Shown: piece after piece, positions 11,733 through 23,060 of the stretch | How positions within the stretch are numbered: position 1 is the first letter of the stretch | Layout of the letters: the number at the start of each line of letters is the position of its first letter | Source of the DNA: Gnetum montanum | Lineage: Eukaryota; Streptophyta; Gnetopsida; Gnetales; Gnetaceae | Direction of reading: 5' to 3' | Assembly: GCA_015680685.1 (NCBI GenBank) | Contig: MNCI01003715.1 | Span: forward strand, 647,052 to 711,051 | Length of the DNA stretch: 64,000 nt | The notes under the pieces: generated by a model | What the model was told of the DNA's origin: nothing | Seen by the model: the letters and a program-made list of their open reading frames with translations, nothing else | The model's database searches: none | Position numbers and translations under genes: made by a program

Positions 11733-12134
11733 TGATGAGTTATGAGGTATCCCTACGCCCAACCAAATGAATCACTAAGGTGTTAATGGACCTATACTTC
11801 TTTAGTACACTAACTCTTCTAGGAAGTGAAATGGGCATTGAGAACGTTCGTTGTCTTCCCAACTATACTTGTGAGGCTCAAGGGTATGGTTTAAGTGTAA
11901 TTGAGGTACATGATTTTTCTTATTTTATGTTTTATGAGTTTAGTTGCCCACAACAAGAATGAAAGATAGAGTAATTTAAAATCTAGTTCATTTATAGTCT
12001 AACTAGCCTAACATAAGTAATCGCCCCAGTTTCCTGAACACATCTTGAACACATATAGTGTTGCTGGGCTACCAAATGTTAAGCATTGCTGGGTTACCAA
12101 GTACTATATGTATGTTTGAAGTGGTTGTGCTTTT
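11733..12134 (-). repeat. 5' LTR of element A, truncated
   Basis: About 402 bp match the start (plus view) of LTR 3686-4556, including GGTACCCCTA-type and CTTCTAGGAAGTGAAATGGG blocks. Similarity stops near 12134 at GTGCTTTTGTAAAG, so the U3 and promoter half is lost. Confidence 0.8.
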
Positions 12135-12737
12135 GTAAAGTTTTGTAAAATTTTCAGTTTTAATTTGAAGATTGATGCAATTTGCAATTAAAACTAAAAT
12201 TTTTACTTACATCCATTGAAACCCCTTTGATCTATTAGACCAATTTTAGAATTCCTTTTATGATTTTTTTTTAAAATTATATCTTAGTGTTGTCTAATAG
12301 AATTCAACTTGTGACTTGGGGTTATTAGACAAGTTTAATATAATATTAATATATGATACATTATTAAAGATAGGATAATGAGGATAATTATATATTTAAT
12401 TAGATTATAACGATAGATTAACATTAGATGATAAAGGTAGAAAAATACTTTGAAGGGACATAATCCTATACTCAATTCTATAAAATAGGAGAATTTTTTA
12501 AAGTTCAAACCACCTTATATATTTCAATCATCTAACTTCCTTCCTTCTTTCTTTTCCTATAGCATGCTCTTTTTATGTTAATGACAAGAAGAAACGTAAG
12601 TGTAACACAACTAAAGACAATAATGGTCAAATTAGTCATATAACATTATGTTGAGTTTTTTCTTCATTTTTTATTGTAGTTTTGAAAGCAAAAGATGAGC
12701 ATTAGTTCATTTAGATGGCTTAATCTAGTTACAAGTA
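12135..12737. other. AT-rich stretch without recognisable gene
   Basis: Nothing beyond short runs of A and T is visible; this is the flank where the missing half of the 5' LTR of A should lie. Confidence 0.5.
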
Positions 12738-12751
12738 CTTTGACTCTACAT

Positions 12752-12851
12752 TGTTGGAACCTGAAATAATTAAAATATAGGTACAACCCAAGATATATAG
12801 TCAACGTAGAACTTTATAACTCAGTATTTCCCACTAGAATCAAACCCATGA
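12752..12851 (-). mobile_element. tRNA-derived SINE, 5'-truncated, with 18-bp target-site duplication
   Basis: In reverse complement the sequence has a B-box-like GGGTTTGATTCTAG and the family tail ATTATTTCAGGTTCC. It lies between two exact copies of CTTTGACTCTACATTGTT (12738-12755 and 12852-12869). Exact duplications of this length are typical of LINE-driven insertion. The A-box part is missing, as expected of a 5'-truncated copy, though an A-box-like GGCTAATTGG further out (near 12885) leaves an alternative, longer copy possible. Confidence 0.6.
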
Positions 12852-12904
12852 CTTTGACTCTACATTGTTATCTTGAAGTAACTACCAATTAGCCTACTTT
12901 CTCT

Positions 12905-13090
12905 CTTATTTAGTGAGTGATAGATGGCTCAAGTGGATAGTTCATTATCTTGTTAGATAAAAAGTTGTTTGTTTGAGTTTCACTTGAGACATCTTTATAT
13001 TTTTATATAAATCTTACAATGTATCATATTGGCTATGTGTCTTAGGATGTATCTATAGTCAAGTTATTTCAAGTTTCAAGACCTTGTACT
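12905..13090 (+). mobile_element. Possible SINE of a second subfamily
   Basis: GATGGCTCAAGTGGATAG resembles an A box and GTTTGAGTTTCAC a B box about 47 bases later, the spacing of a tRNA-derived promoter. A tail related to the other copies (GGATGTATCTATAGTC) follows. No target duplication was found. Confidence 0.4.
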
Positions 13091-13466
13091 TTTTCTTTTA
13101 TTATAATATTCAAAAAGATGGATTAAAGGATTTTTCATCTTATTATGATATTATTTAGGGGATCTCAAACCCTAAAAAATGAATAATAATAATAATCATA
13201 TAATTTATAATACATCAGATTGAAGAGAGAGTAAGAACTAAGATAATCACATTAGAACACACTTAAACATATGTCAAGTTATGTAAACTATAACTGTGAA
13301 TATGGACTAAAAAAAGATTGAAAGTTTCATGCTTATCTTAATGCTAATTTAAGAGATGACCAAGATGAAAGAAAGTTTGCTTCTAGCAAATCTAATTTTT
13401 TTCTCTAGTAAATCTATTTTTTGTAGAATTTCCCTATGGGGGATTCTATATTACTTCAAAATTCTT

Positions 13467-13603
13467 GGCCTAGTGTTATAGGTCTTGGCCTAGTAACCCT
13501 AGGTCATAGGTTCGATTCTACTAGGTATATCTAAGTTATAAATTTCTATAAATCTTTGGGTGTAACTATGTTTCAATTATTTTGGATTCCAACAACACCC
13601 CCT
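13467..13603 (+). mobile_element. tRNA-derived SINE
   Basis: GGCCTAGTGTTATAGG (A-box-like) is followed by GGTTCGATTCTAC (B-box) and the tail GGGTGTAACTATG...TTTTGGATTCCAACA. The copy is flanked by exact AAATTCTT (13459-13466 and 13604-13611). Confidence 0.65.
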
Positions 13604-13658
13604 AAATTCTTAAATTAGTGTTAAAATTTTTACTTCTTCTATTAATATGAAAATTTTT

Positions 13659-14098
13659 GTTGATTCTCAAAATGTACATTTACAAGCTAGTGAGCAAAAA
13701 TTTGTGATGTCTTTGTTTATGGATGTTGATGTAACTAAGACACCTAATTTTATTCTCCTGTATGATGTATAAGTTCATTAAAATTTTAGGTTACCTACCT
13801 CATTATCAAAGTTTTTATTCACAGTTAAATGATGTGATGAAAAACATGATATTCATGTCTTTGATACTAGATATTCTTGTTGATTCTCAAAATGCAGATT
13901 TACAAGCTAGTGAGCAAAAATTTGTGACATCTTTATTTATTGATGTTGATGTAACTAAGACACTTGATTTTATTCTCCTTGATGATGTATAGGTTCATTC
14001 AAATTTTGGGTTACCTATCTCATAATCAAATTTTTTCTTTGCAGTTAAATGATATGATGAAAAAACATGACATTCAAGTCCTTCATCTTTGGTATCAT
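13659..14098 (+). repeat. Tandem duplication, 220-bp unit, two copies
   Basis: Copy one (13659-13878) and copy two (13879-14098) each start GTTGATTCTCAAAATG and run with scattered substitutions. Copy two reads as a protein-like block (DLQASEQKFVTSLF, IDVDVTKT) interrupted by stops. I do not recognise it; it may be the remains of a coding repeat. Confidence 0.65.
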
Positions 14099-14378
14099 TC
14101 TTTTTTTTCCCTACTCATTGAGGTAGGCAATGTGTCCTATATATAAGGTCATCTCTATATAAGTATGCAATGCTAATCATTCAACGACCACCATTTTGAG
14201 TAATGGTAAGGTACTTATTTTTCAAGTCTTAAGACCTAGGTTTGAGCCTTTTTGTAATCATTTGAAAGAGGTTAGGTTTATCGCTCATTCATTGATCCTC
14301 CTAGGATCCCACTTTAGTAAGATGAGCATTGAGCCTCTAGGTGATGATCCCTGTATAGTGCTAATCATTTGTAAGTGG

Positions 14379-14516
14379 TCTCTTGATTTGATAGCAACAA
14401 GTCATAGGTTAGATTCTAGTGGATAATGCTAAGTTATAAAGTTCTATTTAGACTATCTATCTTGGGGTGTACCTATATTATAATTATTTTAGGGTTTCAA
14501 CACCCCCTTCCCCCTA
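14379..14516 (+). mobile_element. tRNA-derived SINE with 12-bp target-site duplication
   Basis: The copy has a B-box-like GGTTAGATTCTAG and the family tail GGGGTGTACCTATATTATAA...GGGTTTCAACA with a C-rich end. Exact ATTTGTAAGTGG flanks it at 14367-14378 and 14517-14528. Confidence 0.7.
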
Positions 14517-14528
14517 ATTTGTAAGTGG

Positions 14529-16292
14529 ACTTCAGATTTTGATGACCATTCGAAATAATATTTTAAAATTTCATATTTTCTTGAGCTATTTAATCTTCCA
14601 TTGAATTTTGAAAGGCTAGTAAGAAATTGTTAGTCTTCTTGGTCCCATTAAGTATATATAATCTATTTCTCTAATATTTAATTTTTGTAAATGCTTTTTG
14701 TTGAAAAAAAATCTTCTTAAATCTTTCCCCTACATCCTTCCCACCACTCCTGATATGTTAGAAGTTGTGATTTCAATTATGATTGTAATATGATTATAGG
14801 ATTTTATTTATTAATCCTATTGAACCTTCTATATTTTTTAACTAATTCTTTTGATGTATTTTTTTTAGTACAGTTTTGTTATAATACTTTTATTTTTCCT
14901 AAAAAGCACCATCATCCTACACCCACTAAGCTAACAACTCCTATACCCCATACATCCTATACCCTTAACATCAACTAAAAACTAAAGTAACAACGACTAA
15001 ACTAAATATATTATAATCTTCTTAACTCTTACAATGTTAAAGGTGAACAATAGTATGAAAATTTTTGCAAAAATCTAGCATATTACTAAACATCTCTAGA
15101 ATTGGCAATGAGAGAGATCTCTTGAATTCTTTTATGTTTACATAATTGAGATTAAAATGCTTTGAATCTTTATGAATTTCAATTTATCGTTGCATATTAT
15201 TCCAATTGATGCAGTGTGAAATGATGTCACACTAAATCATATTGTTTCAAATCTTATAATCAATGAATATCAATGACATTGATTTTACATTATCAGAAGT
15301 CATAGTAATGTTGAGAAAATCAATAAGCCTTAGGAATGTCTGAGATGTATTGCTACAGGTTGCCAAAATCGATGCAAATTGATAGGCATAGAAGATATTT
15401 TATAAACAAATGATTGAGATGAAATCTAATCATTTTTATTTCAAATTTGATTCGAATCCATATGTACTTGATTATAGAACATACACCTAATGAAATGATT
15501 TGATGTAGATTTGAGACAAAATGAATGAAAATAAGGAGAAACTTCATCTTCAACATGTAGATGAGATTGAACTTCTTGAAAATGCATCAATTATATGTAG
15601 ATCTCATCAGACAACATTGAATATTACTCATAAAGTCAAAAATGACTAATATATGTAGAGACCTTTTAATATGCTATCAAAGTGATTATCAAAGCATTAA
15701 ATATAACTTCAAATGAAATTAAATGAGAGTAATCTTCTTCTTGTTCTTTTGAAAACTTTCTCTTCTTTATTTTGTGATAATCTTTGAAAAAATTTTAATG
15801 ATTGTAAGAGTTATGAGATTGGGGATTTTATAAAATTGAGGATTATAAAATTTAGAGATAATTATGAGAGAATTATAAGAGCAATTATGAGAGCATTTTA
15901 TATTTGAAGTTAAGATGGAGGGATATTAACATTGAAGGAAGCTTGAAAGAATCATTTATTAATAATGGAGGGCCTAAAATTTGAAAATTATTGTGACTTC
16001 ATGCAAAATTCTTTGAGAGCCCTATTACTTCAATAATAAAAAACATCATATGAATTGAAAGTTAAGTAAGCCAGGAGAAAGTACAAAATAATAGCACACA
16101 TGATTACTCATTGTAACTCCATCACTCTTGCTCAATTTAGAGGCTCTTATCCTCTATTTATAGTAGGAGAGAGAAGCTTGACCCAATATTCATGTGTATT
16201 TTATCGTCTCGTTTATGCAAATTTGTTTCCATGTCTTTGATTTTTACAAGTGTTTCTTGGTAAATAACTTTGACTTATAACTTTTAGGACAT
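14529..16292. other. AT-rich stretch without recognisable gene
   Basis: Open frames are short and lysine/isoleucine-rich, as chance frames in AT-rich DNA are. No domain, RNA gene or repeat edge was seen. The last five bases before element C (GACAT) form its target-site duplication. Confidence 0.5.
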
Positions 16293-17214
16293 TGATGAGT
16301 GGCTAGGTACCCCTACACTCAACCATATGAATACGAGCATTTATGCACAATCCGGTCAAACTCCACACATGGGCTAGTTGTTGTATCTAGATAGTTCCAC
16401 GTTGATCACAGTTTGCTATCTTTCCACCTGGACTAGTATTTGCTTTGTCATGTATGGTTTAGTCTAGAGTGAGGTGTATGATATGACTTCTAAACTAATG
16501 CTATTCCTAGAGGCAATGGAAAATAACATTTTTTTAAGCTAAGAGGGAGTGGGAGAAGAGAATCTAAGCTAGCCTAAGTGCAATGAGCATCCATCCTTAA
16601 TCATCTATACACTCGTGTACTACTTCTAGGATTACCAAGCATATATTACTTAAGTGCTCCTAGATACACTACTGGGTTACCAAGTAGTCATACTTAAATG
16701 CTTGTGATTAAGTCGTACTCATTCCACATTTAATAATAAGGATAGTAAAGGAAGGTAAAGAAACATTAATTAAGAAAGTAATAAATAACAATAAAAATTA
16801 AGCAATTAAAACTAAGTGAATGTTGCAATGATGAATTAATCTCGATCTTTATTGCTGGTCATGTGCGGGTCCAAGTACATCACACTCGAATAAAGGTTCT
16901 GTACAATTACAATCGTCACAATGCGGGCATGCACTGGGGAAAGGATTGAGAGGAACTAAAAATGAACAAAAAGGACTCTACTCTAACACTAGCTTACTCT
17001 CCCCTTCCTATGTGTCTAAAGGTGTATTTATAGGCTTACACAGGAATTGCGATATTGCGTATCCGATATCGTTATCTAGGTCACGATATCTTGTACTTGA
17101 TATTATGGATATGATATCGAGGGTTCGATATCAAGGGTCTGATATCAAGGTTCTGATATCAAGGATCTAATATTAAGGGTCCAATATCAGCGCCTGACAA
17201 ACCATGATTCATCA
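16293..17214 (-). repeat. 3' LTR of element C
   Basis: This 922-bp LTR (plus view TGATGAGTGGC to GATTCATCA) holds a U3 array of GATATCAAGGGTCT-type units (17050-17190) directly upstream, on the minus strand, of a TATA box (TATAAATACACC, near 17022-17033), then an AATAAAGATCGAG signal near 16843-16855. Confidence 0.9.
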
Positions 17215-17229
17215 TACCCCCATGACTAA
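17215..17229 (-). other. Polypurine tract of element C
   Basis: On the minus strand, TAGTCATGGGGGTA abuts the LTR start TGATGA. Confidence 0.75.
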
Positions 17230-17468
17230 ATAACAACTCATCCTCAAGTCAAAGAAAGTGAGGAACAAGTTCATTCAATTACAAACAAGGGATAGGTATG
17301 AGATTATTGAATGACCATGGACTATTTCATGTTGCATTTTAGGATTAAACAAAATTTAGACATAGACACAAAATACAAAAATTATGGAACTTATGGGGTT
17401 CCCGGTGGTGGTGGCTCCTCTATGGATGCCTCTCCTTTGTCATATTGATATTCCAATGTTTGATGGAG

Positions 17469-17759
17469 TTAGCACTTCCCATGGAAATGACAACTACGGG
17501 AACACTTGATTGGCCTTGACATGTCATGTTGCAAATAGCTATCGTTCCTCTTCATAAGCTCAGGTCCTAACCTCTCCACCTTTTGCTTGGCCAGATTATG
17601 CAATGACAGAAGTTTCCTAATGGATGCTAAATGATTTTGCCTCATACTTTGCATGTTTTGCATGAGGTCCTTGGCCTCTACCTTCCCCTGGGCATTCAGT
17701 TGCACCTTGAGAAGGTCTTCCTTGTTGTCCTCTTTTAGGGGCCATCTATAATCACACAA
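17469..17759 (-). CDS. Short polar ORF in 3' region of element C (unknown)
   Basis: About 90 codons, rich in Lys, Gln and Leu, with a helical, coiled-coil-like pattern (VEAKDLMQNMQSMRQ, LHNLAKQKVERLGPE). It lies near the place where E, B and D have their short third ORF but does not resemble it. No ATG starts the track frame; an ATG at the GATGGCCCC block is in another frame. I see no known domain. It could be a chance frame kept open by low stop density. Confidence 0.2.
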   Translation of the reverse strand: MCDYRWPLKEDNKEDLLKVQLNAQGKVEAKDLMQNMQSMRQNHLASIRKLLSLHNLAKQKVERLGPELMKRNDSYLQHDMSRPIKCSRSCHFHGKC

Positions 17760-19250
17760 AGATCAATTGTTAGTAAGGTTATTGAAAGAAGTTCAATTAT
17801 TTCATACCTTACTCATTGCCTTTAATAAATGTTGAATTCTTTACTTAGTGTGATCTTAGAGTTAGAAATTTTTTCAAGGAAGTTGCCCTAAAGGTTTAAT
17901 GTCGGACCTAATTTGTTTAGGTGACACATAAAAGGACATGTAATGGTTTTGAGGAACATTTGATAAAATGATGACAAAGGAAAGAATAGATTTGTTAATG
18001 AAGTACTCGAAGGGTATAAAATGATGTGGTGGTGTGCAACAAGTACAAATTACAAAAGTCATGCAAGTGAATCCTCCCCAAAGCAAGTTCCAACCTATAA
18101 TGCCCTTGCATAACCACACCTTAAAATGTTTGCAGGCACTAGAAGGGTTAAATGTAATCTACACCAATGCAACAAAACACACACATGTTAAGTACCACTG
18201 CAATGAGGTATGCATTTAATGCTAAACAAGCCATGAGTCACAAATACATGAACAATGAGATGAGGTGAATTATAGAAGGGATTGTAGAGATTGGGACATG
18301 AGGTAATTGACCTAGGGCATAATGAATCTTGAGTGTAGGATGTGATTAATGTGTCATTAGCCTATCGCTCCAAAATCAAGACCAAGTCCATTCCTTTGAT
18401 AAGTGACATTGCATTATTTCATCCAATGATGGACAACCATAAGAGCATCATGAAAACACGCCATATTATCACTTGGTGTTTTGTGTAAGGGAGGAGTGAT
18501 TTGGAATTTCTTTGCGACATACTTTTTACTTGGCCACTTTGGCACACACTCTCTCTTTTCTCTTTTTTTTTATGCGTAATCTAGAGAAGCCGCCTACCTT
18601 TAGGCATGGGTGCATTTCTTTCTAGTGGGATCCCCCTAGAATAGCATTGGATTTCTTTATTAAGTGCCTTTATTGCTCTTACTCCCATTTTTCGTTTGAT
18701 CTACAAGGATCTTAGTACAACCAGGCTGCATGATAACTCCTACAAATGTTACCAAAGAGAATCCACAAGTCCCCTTGATGTCACACCCTAGCCATTCCCT
18801 CTTAGTCCATCATTTTTCGCTTTGGGCATAATGAGCACAAAATTACTTTAATTTTTAATGATGAGTAGAACCTCTTATTAATAGAATGGATGGGTGGATG
18901 TGATGGGCTCGTTGTCCAAGTAATTAGTCACCCGAGACTTGATACCATAGAACAACACCTCAACCAATGAGTCACGTGAGTGTTTTATTCATAGATGAGA
19001 TTACCCATAAAAGATAAAATAATAAATAAAAAGATGAACCAACCAATAAAAAGATAAAACAAAAAATTGAAAGATGAAAAATTGGAAAACAAAAAATTAT
19101 AAAATTAAAGAAAAGAAAAAATATTTATTAATTCTGTTTGTTTGAATGGGGGATATCCCCCATAACTAAACTTTTGATCATAACGAGAATTAATAAATGG
19201 AAGGGTTGGATCCATGCATTTCGGGAATATTGGGACCTAGTCATATCCAA
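17760..19250 (-). other. 3' untranslated region of element C
   Basis: No coding sequence is supported. Blocks such as AATCCTCCCCAAAGCA (about 18070-18085) and CCCCTTGATGTCACACC (about 18770-18787) match the 3' untranslated regions of A, B and D, showing that C is gag plus the 3' region with pol missing between them. Confidence 0.65.
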
Positions 19251-19254
19251 ACCA

Positions 19255-21177
19255 CTAGGTGTCTTTTGATGTCGTGGTTGGAATGTATCCAAATTGGGGT
19301 GCACACACTATATTAAAGTTGACATAGTGGGGCAAGTTAGAAGATGAGTTTAATTGATACAGAGTTGACCCACTATGGCACCTTTGACTATAAGATGGTA
19401 TGCAAAGATCAATATGTCTCCCTACGTGGCTATATTCATTGGGTTGCATGGTTGTTTGAGTATTGATTGGTGGCCTTAATAAGGTAACATGAGGCATTGG
19501 GTTCGAGGAGAATGATGTAGCACAATGTTGAACTTGTGCTGATTGGGAGGATGCAGTGGTCTCGGAACTATGTTGTCCCTTTCTATGGTCATGTCTAAAG
19601 AAGGGATGCCTTCGATGTTGTGGAGGATTTCCACTATGGTTGACAATAGCAGCACAAGTAACGTTTGTGGGTTGATGCTGTGGTGCAAAACCTTTTGGTA
19701 CTATTGGTGGCAATGTAGAAGGAGGTGAAGGATGTGAATATTGAAAGTAAGGAGAAGTATAAGGAACATGAGGTGGTGATCTTGTGGGAGAGGACATGGG
19801 TTGATAGTATTTAGGAGAATGATAACAATGTGGTGAGATAGAGGATGTTGACCTAGTTGGGAAAATAAGATGTTGAACCTGATAAGTGCTTGGGTTCAGA
19901 TGATATGAAGGGTGTGACCAGTTTGGGGGTGGCCTCCCCTGCGACTGGGATTTTTGCCACTGTGATTGAACACAGTATTTTTGTATGAACTTTGGATGTA
20001 ACATTCTTCCCTAATGCTCATGTAAATGTGACAAGATTGGGCATTGACCATTAGGATGATCGTACAAGCAAATGTTACATTGATACATATGATTAGCAGT
20101 TGAGTTCTTATTCTCTTCAACCCTTCTTTCTGATTGTATAAGGGTGTTCTATCATGCTTCTTTGTTCGTCATGGTTCTACCTCTAATAATGTTGGCATAT
20201 TCTCCACATGTTTCATGTATCCATTTTGTCATCTTATTGACCTTTGCCTCAATTTCATCTAGTGATTGTAGTATTGACAAAGATGATTCCACCTCCTTGA
20301 GGTGAGTTGATTTCTCCTCTTCATGATTATGGACCTTCGCTAATCCAAGATTTTGGTCTCGTTGAGAGCTTTCAACATTCTCCCACTTAGCCATTTCTCC
20401 TTCTTCTTTTGCTACCCGTTTAATAAGCTCTTGAAATTGATGGGTTCGTAGCTCATATAGTTGACTTGGGGCATACATCCCTAGGGTCTCCCTTGCCTTA
20501 TTGCAAAGCCCATCCATGATGTGGTACATTAGCCTTTCCTCAGAAAACCCATGGCCTAGGCATTTATTTAACAAAGAGTAATATCCTTCTAAGGCCATGT
20601 CCAAGGGTTCATGTTGCACTTGTTTCCACTCTTGGATTTGTCTTCTCAAGGCTAACACTCTTGCATAGGTTTGATGTCTTTCATTGAAGAGTTCTACCAT
20701 TGTCAGCCAACGTCAAATTGATTTTGGTCTTAAGGACCTGTACTATACTTTTTCTTTGCCAACAAGTATTGTAGGAAAGAGCTTAAGTTTTTGCCACCCA
20801 TTATCAATATTTTTCCATACACAAGCATCATGGAAGGCTTGTAAATGATGTTGTGGATCTAAATCATAGCCTCTTGAAAATTTGGGAAAGTTTTTTAAAT
20901 CAAGCCTAGGTAGATGACTTTCCTTACGATGCCTACGGGATATTTGAATAGCTTCTTGTATATGCATTAGGCTCCTAGTGGCTAGCAAGGGTTCATCGTC
21001 ACTAGGTAGATTATGAGTTTGTAAGTTGGGATGATGTTGTCTTTGTTTATATACATAGAAGACCCCTGCATCAGATTGCGTACTCCAAACTTCATCTTCA
21101 TCATCGTATAATTCATTGGTTCTCCAATAAATTTCCTTACTGGTTGTTACATTATCATACTCTTGTGAGAGAGACAT
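19255..21177 (-). pseudogene. gag polyprotein of element C (frame broken)
   Basis: Gag would form the particle that packages the element RNA. Three minus-strand blocks follow each other. 21177-20743 starts MSLSQEYDN and contains DLKNFPKFSRGYDLDPQHHL. 20700-20152 is the capsid helix region, with ELFNERHQTYARV, IQEWKQVQHEPLD, GLCNKARETLGMYAPSQL and an acidic, heptad-like stretch. Then CNICLYDHPNGQC (about 20070-20030) is a CCHC zinc knuckle (C-x2-C-x3-H-x4-C), followed by a TAG and a long Pro/Ser/His/Gln-rich tail (20004-19255). A frame change lies near 20720. No protease follows. The knuckle and tail are the RNA-binding end of Gag in this family. Confidence 0.8.
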
Positions 21178-21293
21178 TGTTGTGAATTTGTATGTGACTT
21201 TATTGAAATTAAGTTTTTTTTCTAAGAGATATATCAGGAATACTTTGTTATAGCAATCTTATATGATATAACTAATTTAAATAACTAGCATTG

Positions 21294-21311
21294 TCCCCAG
21301 TAATGACACCA
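21294..21311 (-). other. Primer-binding site of element C
   Basis: On the minus strand, TGGTGTCATTACTGGGGA lies one base from the LTR edge and resembles the complement of the tRNA-Asp 3' end, with several transitions. Confidence 0.55.
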
Positions 21312-21312
21312 A

Positions 21313-21825
21313 TGATGAGTGGCTAGGTACCCCTACACTCAACCATATGAATACGAGCATTCATGCATGATCTGGTCGAACTCCGTAGATTGGCTAATTG
21401 TGGTATCTAGATAGTTACACGTTGATCGTAGTTTGTTATCTTCCCACCTAGACTAGTATTTTCTTTGTCACGTATGATTTAGTCTAGAGTGAGGTGTATG
21501 ATATGACTTCTAAACTAGTGCTACTCCTAGAGGCAATGCAAAATACCTTTGTTTTAAGCTAAGAGGGGGTAGAAGAAGAGAATCTAAGCTAGCCTAAGTG
21601 AATGTTGCAATGATGACGTAATCTCAATCTTTATTGTCGATCATGTGCGTGTCCAAGTAAATCACACTCGAATAAAGGTTCCATACAATTACAACCATCA
21701 CACTGTGGGCATGCACTAGGAAAAGTATCGAGAGGAACTAAAAATGAACAAAAAGGACTCTACTCTAACACTAACTTATTCTCCCCTTCCTGTGCACCAA
21801 AAGATGTATTTATAGGCTTACAAAG
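21313..21825 (-). repeat. 5' LTR of element C, first part
   Basis: It matches 3' LTR C from TGATGAGTGGCTAGG on, but lacks about 238 bp (equivalent to 16581-16818) between two copies of CTAAGTG. It stops at TATAGGCTTACAAAG, where element B inserted. Confidence 0.9.
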
Positions 21826-22670
21826 TGATGAGCGGTGAGGTATCCCTACACTTAACCATATGAATATGAGCATCCATGCAAGATCCAGTCGAATTCCAAG
21901 GACTAAGTGCTTATGTACCTTTACAAAATAAGGATGGGTTAGTTAATTATTATCTTCCCAAGCTCACTTGCATAGCACAATTGTATGGTTAAGTAACCTT
22001 AAGGTATATGATTTTTATATATTTTATGTTTTATATCTTGGTGCTAAAAAGGGAGAAGTGAAATAATTAAGTAACTAATTTAATTTAACTAATCAACTAT
22101 GCTCTAACTAGTCCTAACACCAGCATCCATTCCCACTTGCCATACACATCCTGAACCCGTGTAACACTACTGGGATTACCAAATGCTAATCGTTACTAGG
22201 TTACCAACTATTTCACACATGCTTGAAGTGGTCATACTCAGTGTGCTTACTTGGGAGGTAAGAGAGAAAACATTAATTAGCTACAAAAAGCATTAAATAA
22301 CTATAAATAACATGAAGGGTAAGAGATAATCTATTCTAAATGCTGCAAGGGTTATCACAGAGTTCATATTTATTTCCGGCCATAAGGTGTGCTTAGCTAC
22401 ACAATGCTTGAATAAAGATATGTGCACTTTATGACTCCTACTGCAAGCACTTAGAGATAATTCTAACTCTAAGAAGGGAAAAGTGCACGAGTTTGGGTAA
22501 GGTACTAAGAAGCTAAATTAACCTATTGTCAAACCAAGTGTGCTTGCCTCTTATTTATAAGTGACGAGACAAGCTCCGACATTGGATGTTTGATATTGCT
22601 TGGCAAGCTTCGATATCGCGAATCCAATATCGCGGATGCGATATTGTGGCCCTGATATTGTGGTTCATCA
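21826..22670 (-). repeat. 3' LTR of element B
   Basis: The 845-bp LTR (TGATGAGCGG to GGTTCATCA) has decayed GATATCGCG-type palindromes (22580-22660) and a TATA box on the minus strand (TTATAAATAAG, near 22551-22561). Confidence 0.9.
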
Positions 22671-23060
22671 TACCCCCATGACTGAATGAGAACTCATCCT
22701 CAAGTTTCTTATAAAATATTGGGAAGGTATGGGATTATTGACTGAATGAAAACTGATGGTGACATGGGTGACATACTCAAAGTGCTCGGTGAACAGATCG
22801 ACAAACATATTATAGCATTGGTGTTCATAACCATTATGGTGAACACTGTACATAGATGACATCCAGACCCTCATCTTATAGCTTGAAGAGAAAGAGAGAG
22901 AGAAAAGAGAATGAGGTGCGTTGCTACTGATATCAGAAATGTGCACTCCATTGTTTATCCATAGCCACATGATAAAGCATGTTCCTTGCATAACTGCTCC
23001 TGCTCCAGTCCATCTCGAGTGCCCCCTCCTATCCCAGTACATTGGTTGTATGGTCACCAT
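22668..23060 (-). CDS. Short conserved ORF in the 3' region of element B (unknown)
   Basis: The ATG at 23060 follows a TTTTGTGTGCAG splice-acceptor-like run, as in E and D. The frame stays open for about 130 codons to the LTR edge, with WLWINNG and SFSSSYK motifs shared with E. No domain is recognisable and there is no clear membrane segment. It could be an env-position accessory ORF, or a conserved RNA region that happens to be open. Confidence 0.35.
   Translation of the reverse strand: MVTIQPMYWDRRGHSRWTGAGAVMQGTCFIMWLWINNGVHISDISSNAPHSLFSLSFSSSYKMRVWMSSMYSVHHNGYEHQCYNMFVDLFTEHFEYVTHVTISFHSVNNPIPSQYFIRNLRMSSHSVMGV
22671..22685 (-). other. Polypurine tract of element B
   Basis: CAGTCATGGGGGTA on the minus strand directly precedes the LTR. 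Confidence 0.75.

Larger units (their letters stand above)
3686..12134 (-). mobile_element. Athila-like Ty3/gypsy element A, decayed
   Basis: A minus-strand element with 3' LTR 3686-4556, a 7.2-kb interior and a truncated 5' LTR 11733-12134. Reading on the minus strand, the order is primer-binding site, gag, protease, RT, RNase H, integrase, 3' untranslated region and LTR. Every domain carries stops. The capsid part of gag is missing, with a tRNA-like fragment at the junction. It can only be a dead copy. Confidence 0.85.

Noticed and set aside
22668-23060. An env-like gene in elements B, D or E
   Set aside because: The frames at this position are short and show no signal peptide, membrane anchor or envelope features; only the start region is conserved.
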